A stretch of 64,000 nucleotides of DNA, taken from NCBI GenBank assembly GCA_018658105.1, contig JABHVW010000006.1, positions 94,244-158,243 on the forward strand, in the 5' to 3' direction. Below, piece after piece: positions 59,063 through 64,000 of the stretch (its first letter is position 1; each line of letters starts with the position of its first letter). Position numbers and translations under genes: made by a program. The notes under the pieces were generated by a model, which worked only from the letters and a program-made list of their open reading frames with translations, did not search any database and was not told where the DNA came from. The stretch is from Candidatus Peregrinibacteria bacterium (lineage in GTDB: Bacteria; Patescibacteriota; Gracilibacteria; UBA1369; 2-02-FULL-48-14).

Positions 59063-59848
59063 ATGGAAATCGATCCGGAAAAGTTGAAGTTGATGGAGAA
59101 GTATTTGGGAGATTTTCGTGAGGATCTTGCTATTAGTTTGGCTCAGCAAGTGGAGAGCAGTAATTTGAAAACTGAATATTTGCATGTGATTTCGCATCAG
59201 TTTAGAACTCCTTTGAGTGGTATGCGTGCGACACTTGAGCTTTTTTTGGGGCAAGGCGAAGAGCTGAACTTATCTGATGATCTGCGTGAGGGTTTGAATC
59301 TGATGCATAAAGAGTGCATAAGATTGATTCAGGTTTTAAATGATGTAGTGCTGGCTCAAGAGATTGAGAAGTCTACCCTTGTGGTGAGGCGGGAGTCGAC
59401 TGACATCCCTTCCCTTTTTGCTGACGTTTCAAATGATTTGAAAATGCAGCTTGCAGAGAAAAAGATCAAACTGATTGTGAATTTCGAACCTCAAACAATT
59501 ACTATGGATGTTGATAAGTATAAGCTGACTCATGTTCTTTCTCATCTGATGAGAAATGCGGTGTTTTATTCTAATGAAGGAGGTGAAGTGCGAGTAAATA
59601 TTAAGAGTGAGGGTGAGCGTTTGTCTTTTGAGATTTCTGATGATGGGATTGGGATTTCAGAAAGTGAGCAGGGTCATATTTTTGAGAGATTCTTTAGAGG
59701 TAGTGAAGCAAGTAAGTTTGCGACAGATTGTTCTGGCCTGGGTTTATTTATTGCAAAGAACTTTGTTGAGCAACTTGGAGGGTCAATTCAATGTGAATCT
59801 GAATTAGGTAAAGGGTCTAGCTTTTCATTTGCACTTGACGAAATTTAA
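59063..59848 (+). CDS. sensor histidine kinase (no TM segment)
   Basis: HisKA VISHQFRTPLSGMRATLE; HATPase SHLMRNAVFYS, DDGIGIS, GLGLFIAKNFVEQLGG. Confidence 0.9.
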   Translation: MEIDPEKLKLMEKYLGDFREDLAISLAQQVESSNLKTEYLHVISHQFRTPLSGMRATLELFLGQGEELNLSDDLREGLNLMHKECIRLIQVLNDVVLAQEIEKSTLVVRRESTDIPSLFADVSNDLKMQLAEKKIKLIVNFEPQTITMDVDKYKLTHVLSHLMRNAVFYSNEGGEVRVNIKSEGERLSFEISDDGIGISESEQGHIFERFFRGSEASKFATDCSGLGLFIAKNFVEQLGGSIQCESELGKGSSFSFALDEI

Positions 59849-59951
59849 TTTTTGTTGTAGTTTTTGCCAAACGTAGCGGACCACAAGTACTTCCAAGGGG
59901 ATAAGTTAGGGAGTAAGTGCTCAGGCGCGAACTCACTAATTTTTTTTCAAC

Positions 59952-61694
59952 ATGACAAACATTACATTCGATTCATTGGGCCTAAGCCCAGAAGTGCTTC
60001 ATGCGCTTACAGACCTTGGCTTTGAAACGCCTACACCAATTCAGGCTGAGTCTATTCCTGAGCTTTTAGCAGGGGAAAGAGACTTACTTGGTTTTGCGCA
60101 AACTGGTACAGGTAAAACTGCCGCCTTTAGTTTGCCAATTGTTCAACAAGTAGATACAGGCGATCGATCTGTACAAGCTTTGATCCTTTGCCCAACTCGT
60201 GAACTTTGTATGCAAATTACAAGGGACATTGAGAGTTTTACAAAGTATCTACCAAAAACAAAAACTGTTGCCGTTTATGGTGGTAGTAGTATGTATGACC
60301 AGATTCGAAAGATTGATGGTGGTGCACAAATTGTGGTTGGAACTCCTGGCCGTGTAAAAGATATGATTAAGCGTGGGAAGCTGAAACTTCAAAATGTTAA
60401 ATGGCTTGTTTTAGACGAGGCGGATGACATGCTTGATAAAGGTTTTAAAGAGGATTTGGATGAAATTTTAGATGGAACTCCAGAAAATAAACAAACACTC
60501 CTCTTTTCTGCAACTATGTCTTCATGGATTCAAAAAGTTGCTCAAAAACGAATGCACAATCCAAAAGAAATTAAAGTTGCTGCGCAAAATCAAGGCGCAG
60601 ATACTGTTGAACATCAATTTGTAACAGTTCATGCGCGTGATCGTTATGCAGCGTTAAGACGTTTGCTTGATGTGAACCCGGATGTTTATGGAATTGTATT
60701 TTGTAGAACTCGTCGGGACACTAAAGATGTTGCTGCGAAACTGATTTCTCATGACTATTCTGCAGAAGCCATTCATGGTGATATTGCTCAAAATGAGCGT
60801 AGTGCTGCAATGGATAGATTCAGAAAAAAACATATTCAAATCTTGGTGGCTACAGATGTAGCTGCTCGTGGAATTGATGTAAATGATCTTACACATGTGA
60901 TTAATTATGAACTTCCAGATAGCGCAGAAACTTATGTTCACCGAAGTGGTAGAACTGGTCGTGCTGGAAAAGATGGAATTTCTATTACGATTATCAACAT
61001 GAGAGAACGTGGAAAGTTGAAGAGAATTGAGAATATGATGAAGAAAAAATTTGCTGAAGTAGATGTGCCAACAGGTAAAGCTATTTGTGAGGCTCAGTTA
61101 ATGAGCTTGGTGCATGGTGTGAAAACTACAGAAGTTGATATGGAAAAACTGGCTCCTTATTTGCCAGCTATCTACAATGAGCTTACTGGGCTTACTTATG
61201 AAGAGCTGATTCAGCACTTTGTATCTGTTGAGTTCAATCGTTTCTTGAAGCATTACTCAAATATTGCTGATATTTCCACTCAAAAAGGTCATTATAATGA
61301 CCGTGGTGGCAGAGGTGATAGAGGACGTGGTCGTGGTCGCGATAGAGATCGTGGTGGTCGTGGTCGTGATAGAGATCGTGGAGGACGTGGACGTGATAGA
61401 GATCGTGGAGAACGCGGAGGCCGTGATAGAGATCGTGGTGGTAGAGGACGTGATCGTGGGAATGTTGAACTAACAAATTATTCTATCAACTTTGGTAGAA
61501 ATGATGGATTCAACCCTAAGGCACTGTTTGATATGATCAACAAAAATCAAAGCCTTAAAGGAATTGAGATTGGAGATATTAATGTTCAAACTGGTAACAC
61601 TAACTTTGAAGCGGATTCTCGCTTTCACGGCAAGGTATTGAAATTTCTTGGAAATGAGAAGTTCAAAGGTAAACCAGTAAGAATTGATGTATAA
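59952..61694 (+). CDS. DEAD-box RNA helicase with Arg/Asp/Gly repeats and DbpA-type RNA-binding C-terminus
   Basis: AQTGTGKTAAF, VLDEADDML, HRSGRTGRAG; GRGRDRDRGG repeats; KGIEIGDINVQTGNTNFEAD. Confidence 0.94.
   Translation: MTNITFDSLGLSPEVLHALTDLGFETPTPIQAESIPELLAGERDLLGFAQTGTGKTAAFSLPIVQQVDTGDRSVQALILCPTRELCMQITRDIESFTKYLPKTKTVAVYGGSSMYDQIRKIDGGAQIVVGTPGRVKDMIKRGKLKLQNVKWLVLDEADDMLDKGFKEDLDEILDGTPENKQTLLFSATMSSWIQKVAQKRMHNPKEIKVAAQNQGADTVEHQFVTVHARDRYAALRRLLDVNPDVYGIVFCRTRRDTKDVAAKLISHDYSAEAIHGDIAQNERSAAMDRFRKKHIQILVATDVAARGIDVNDLTHVINYELPDSAETYVHRSGRTGRAGKDGISITIINMRERGKLKRIENMMKKKFAEVDVPTGKAICEAQLMSLVHGVKTTEVDMEKLAPYLPAIYNELTGLTYEELIQHFVSVEFNRFLKHYSNIADISTQKGHYNDRGGRGDRGRGRGRDRDRGGRGRDRDRGGRGRDRDRGERGGRDRDRGGRGRDRGNVELTNYSINFGRNDGFNPKALFDMINKNQSLKGIEIGDINVQTGNTNFEADSRFHGKVLKFLGNEKFKGKPVRIDV
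61304..61460 (+). repeat. in-frame tandem repeat in helicase (GRDRDRGGRGRDRDRG)
   Basis: Repeated GGTCGTGATAGAGATCGTGGAGGACGTGG-type units. Confidence 0.85.
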
Positions 61695-61765
61695 GAGGCA
61701 ATGTATTTTGCATCATGGCGAATTTCTTGTAGAATAAGATTACTTTACAATTAATCCCTCACGCC

Positions 61766-62146
61766 ATGAGTGATACTACAATGTTTTTGAGCCAGCTAAT
61801 TGGCCCTACCCTTTTGATTCTTGCCCTCGGAATGATGGCAAATCATGAACGATATGAAAAGCTATATAAAGAAATGGATAAGCATGGGCTTACTGTTTTT
61901 ATGATTGGTGTAGCAACAACTGTTCTTGGTTTAGCTATGGTTTTGAAGCATAACCTTTGGGGTTCTGCACAAGAAGTAATTATTTCGTTCATAGGATGGG
62001 CCGCACTTGTGAAAGGTGTTGCACTATTCGCTATGCCTAAGCAAATGACTAGTTTTGCAAAAGACATGTCATCTTACCTTCAATATGGCCTATTAGTTTG
62101 GCTAGTTGTTGGTGGTTACCTCACTTGGCTTGGTTATTTTGCATAA
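61766..62146 (+). CDS. four-TM membrane protein
   Basis: 126-aa hydrophobic ORF. Confidence 0.65.
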   Translation: MSDTTMFLSQLIGPTLLILALGMMANHERYEKLYKEMDKHGLTVFMIGVATTVLGLAMVLKHNLWGSAQEVIISFIGWAALVKGVALFAMPKQMTSFAKDMSSYLQYGLLVWLVVGGYLTWLGYFA

Positions 62147-62162
62147 ATGAGCAATTTAAATG

Positions 62163-62188
62163 CGCCTCGTTTTGACGGGGCGTTTTTT
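62163..62188 (+). terminator. intrinsic terminator
   Basis: CGCCTCG-TTTTGA-CGGGGCG then TTTTTT. Confidence 0.85.
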
Positions 62189-62222
62189 ATTATGCTATTC
62201 TGCTGCCACTTAATTTAATATT

Positions 62223-62651
62223 ATGAAATACCTCCTTGCCACACTTACTATTTCTGCGCTTTTAATGAGCGCTTGTACTTCTACTAACCCTGAAGAAATG
62301 CCAGACGAAAACACTGCAGCTCAAGCTGTTACAGAACTTGTTATTGATGACCTTAAAGTTGGAGACGGCGATGAAGCTGTTTCTGGAAAGACTGTTGAGG
62401 TTCACTACGTTGGAACTTTACTTGATGGATCTCAGTTTGATAGCTCACGTGATCGTGGCCAAACTTTTGAATTCCCTCTTGGTGCTGGATACGTAATTAA
62501 AGGTTGGGACGAAGGTGTTGCCGGCATGAAAGTTGGCGGACTTCGCAAACTAACTATTCCTGCTGATATGGCTTACGGTGATAGAGCTACAGGTTCTATT
62601 CCTGCAAATTCAACTTTGGTATTTGAGGTTGAGTTGTTTAGTGTAAAATAG
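62223..62651 (+). CDS. FKBP-type peptidyl-prolyl isomerase lipoprotein
   Basis: Lipobox LMSACTS; VEVHYVGTLLDGSQFDSSRDRGQTFEFPLGAGYVIKGWDEGVAGMKVGG. Confidence 0.93.
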   Translation: MKYLLATLTISALLMSACTSTNPEEMPDENTAAQAVTELVIDDLKVGDGDEAVSGKTVEVHYVGTLLDGSQFDSSRDRGQTFEFPLGAGYVIKGWDEGVAGMKVGGLRKLTIPADMAYGDRATGSIPANSTLVFEVELFSVK

Positions 62652-62655
62652 TCTT

Positions 62656-63582
62656 GTGAAAGAGACAATTGCAACATTTTTTGATGAGATAGCTGATATG
62701 CTCGAGATCCTGGGCGAAAATGTCTTCAGGGTTCGGGCTTATAGGCGTGGCGCTGAAGTTGTAAGGACAGCTGAGGGTGATTTAACTGAGAAGCTACCTG
62801 GTATCGGTAAAGATCTGGCGGCAAAAATTGAAGAAATAATTGAAACTGGTGAATGTGAAATGCATTCTCGCCTTGTTGGTCAGCTGTCACCGGGGATTTT
62901 GGATATGTTAAGAGTTCGTGGGCTTGGCCCAAAAAAAGTTAAGCTTTTTTATGATTTCCTTGGCATCAAAACGATTGAGGCACTACGAAGCGCCGCTGAA
63001 AGCGGTGCGCTCGCTGCCCTACCAGGCATGGGTGAAAAGAGTGAGGCTGGGATTTTAGAGGCTTTAAAGCAAAAGACTCATATGAAAAAACGTATTCCAC
63101 ATGATCTGGCGAAAAATGAGGCCGATGAATATGTGAAATATATGAAGAAGTGTAAAGCTGTTGATAAAGTCGAATATGCTGGGAGTTTAAGGAGAGGTCG
63201 TGAAACCGTAGGTGATATTGATATTTTGGCTACTGGGAGTGATGCTGATGCTATGAGTGAGCACTTCCGCTCTTATAAAAAGATTAAACAGATTTTGGCT
63301 GCTGGGCCCACTAAATCTAGTGTAGTAATTGATACTGAAAATGCTCAAGTAGATTTTAGAGTTGTTGATGCTGAAAGCTTTGGGGCTGCCCTCTTTTACT
63401 TTACTGGGCCGAAGCATTTTAATATTTATACTCGTACTATTGCCTTGAAAAAAGGCCTAAAAGTAAATGAGTACGGCTTGTACCGAGGTGAGGAAAAAAT
63501 TGCAGGTGAAACAGAACAATCTATGTTCGAAGGCTTAGATTTAGAATATATTGTGCCGAAAGAAAGAGAGGATTATAAATAA
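62656..63582 (+). CDS. PolX-family DNA polymerase/nucleotidyltransferase, no PHP domain
   Basis: HhH motifs (LPGIGKDLAAKIEEI, GLGPKKVKLFYD), GSLRRGRETVGDIDIL; GTG start. Confidence 0.85.
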   Translation: MKETIATFFDEIADMLEILGENVFRVRAYRRGAEVVRTAEGDLTEKLPGIGKDLAAKIEEIIETGECEMHSRLVGQLSPGILDMLRVRGLGPKKVKLFYDFLGIKTIEALRSAAESGALAALPGMGEKSEAGILEALKQKTHMKKRIPHDLAKNEADEYVKYMKKCKAVDKVEYAGSLRRGRETVGDIDILATGSDADAMSEHFRSYKKIKQILAAGPTKSSVVIDTENAQVDFRVVDAESFGAALFYFTGPKHFNIYTRTIALKKGLKVNEYGLYRGEEKIAGETEQSMFEGLDLEYIVPKEREDYK

Positions 63583-63592
63583 ATATTTTAAT

Positions 63593-64000
63593 ATGCAACA
63601 TTTCATTTTAAAAGGCATTGAGCTCAGGGCGAAAAATCAGGTGGAAATTCGTGATAAAGAGATAGTTCATCAAATGATTAAAGTTTTACGTTTTCGTGCT
63701 GGTGATAAATGTGTGATTTTGGATGGTCTTGGTGAGAAAGCTGATGGTGAGATTTTGGAATTGCACAAGAAAGGTGCTGTGATTGCCTTGAGTGAACATT
63801 CAGTTTGTGTGGCTCCTAAAAGACGGGTTCGTTTGTGTGTTGCACTCTCAAAAAAGCCTGCGACCTTTGAGCTAATTGTGCAAAAGGCTGTAGAGCTTGG
63901 TGTTACAGATATTATTCCCATTGTTTCTGAGCGGTGTCAGGCTTCAGAAATTAGAAAGCCAGAACGTTTAGATGCGATTTTGCGTGAGGCATGTGAGCAA
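63593..64000 (+). CDS. rsmE: 16S rRNA m3U1498 methyltransferase RsmE, partial (runs off window)
   Basis: HQMIKVLRFRAGDKCVILDG; ALSKKPATFELIVQKAVELGVTDIIPIVSERCQ. Confidence 0.88.
   Translation, partial: MQHFILKGIELRAKNQVEIRDKEIVHQMIKVLRFRAGDKCVILDGLGEKADGEILELHKKGAVIALSEHSVCVAPKRRVRLCVALSKKPATFELIVQKAVELGVTDIIPIVSERCQASEIRKPERLDAILREACEQ

Noticed and set aside
61234-61476. His/Asp-rich antisense ORF (HDHVLYHHDLYH...)
   Set aside because: Reading-frame artefact of the helicase repeat on the opposite strand.
1-64000. Alternative genetic code 25 (TGA = Gly)
   Set aside because: TGA terminates several convincing genes (e.g. ORFs ending 1746, 12891 and 37967), so code 11 applies.
1-64000. CRISPR array or rRNA genes
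   Set aside because: No regularly spaced repeat series and no rRNA-like stretches seen.

Overview
64 kb window from a compact, AT-leaning bacterial genome. TGA is used as a stop codon, so standard code 11 fits and code 25 does not. Gene content and style suggest a Patescibacteria/CPR-type organism, possibly Peregrinibacteria-like, but this is inference only. The backbone carries umuC, ruvB, clpC, rpsA, rmuC, infB, rmlB/rmlA, rnhB, rplS, tig, rpmA, a glycolysis/pentose-phosphate block (tal, pgi, tkt, pgl, zwf, gnd), three tRNAs (Arg-TCT, His-GTG, Gln-TTG), a DEAD-box helicase, an FKBP PPIase, a PolX-like protein and a partial rsmE. An accessory island follows tRNA-Gln (about 46.7-58.5 kb). It holds a 3'-truncated HEPN gene colliding with a truncated phage TerS-TerL, a ParB-methyltransferase, an isolated PurF / two PurD-like / HAD / unknown-protein cluster, a one-gene cassette bounded by 31-bp direct repeats that look like tRNA 3' ends, and a MazF/PemK-like toxin. 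Main discoveries: (1) an apparently complete trp-style attenuator (consensus promoter, 24-aa Arg-rich leader peptide, mutually exclusive 1:2, 2:3 and 3:4 stems, U7 terminator) in front of an ATP-grasp + aspartoacylase-like operon; (2) two intergenic candidate ncRNAs with their own consensus promoters and terminators; (3) the isolated PurF/PurD/PurD-like island, which cannot be a complete purine pathway; (4) a palindromic SOS-type operator between the -35 and -10 of a leaderless umuC; (5) the tRNA-3'-end-like direct-repeat cassette. All calls come from reading the sequence and the ORF track; no database search was run.
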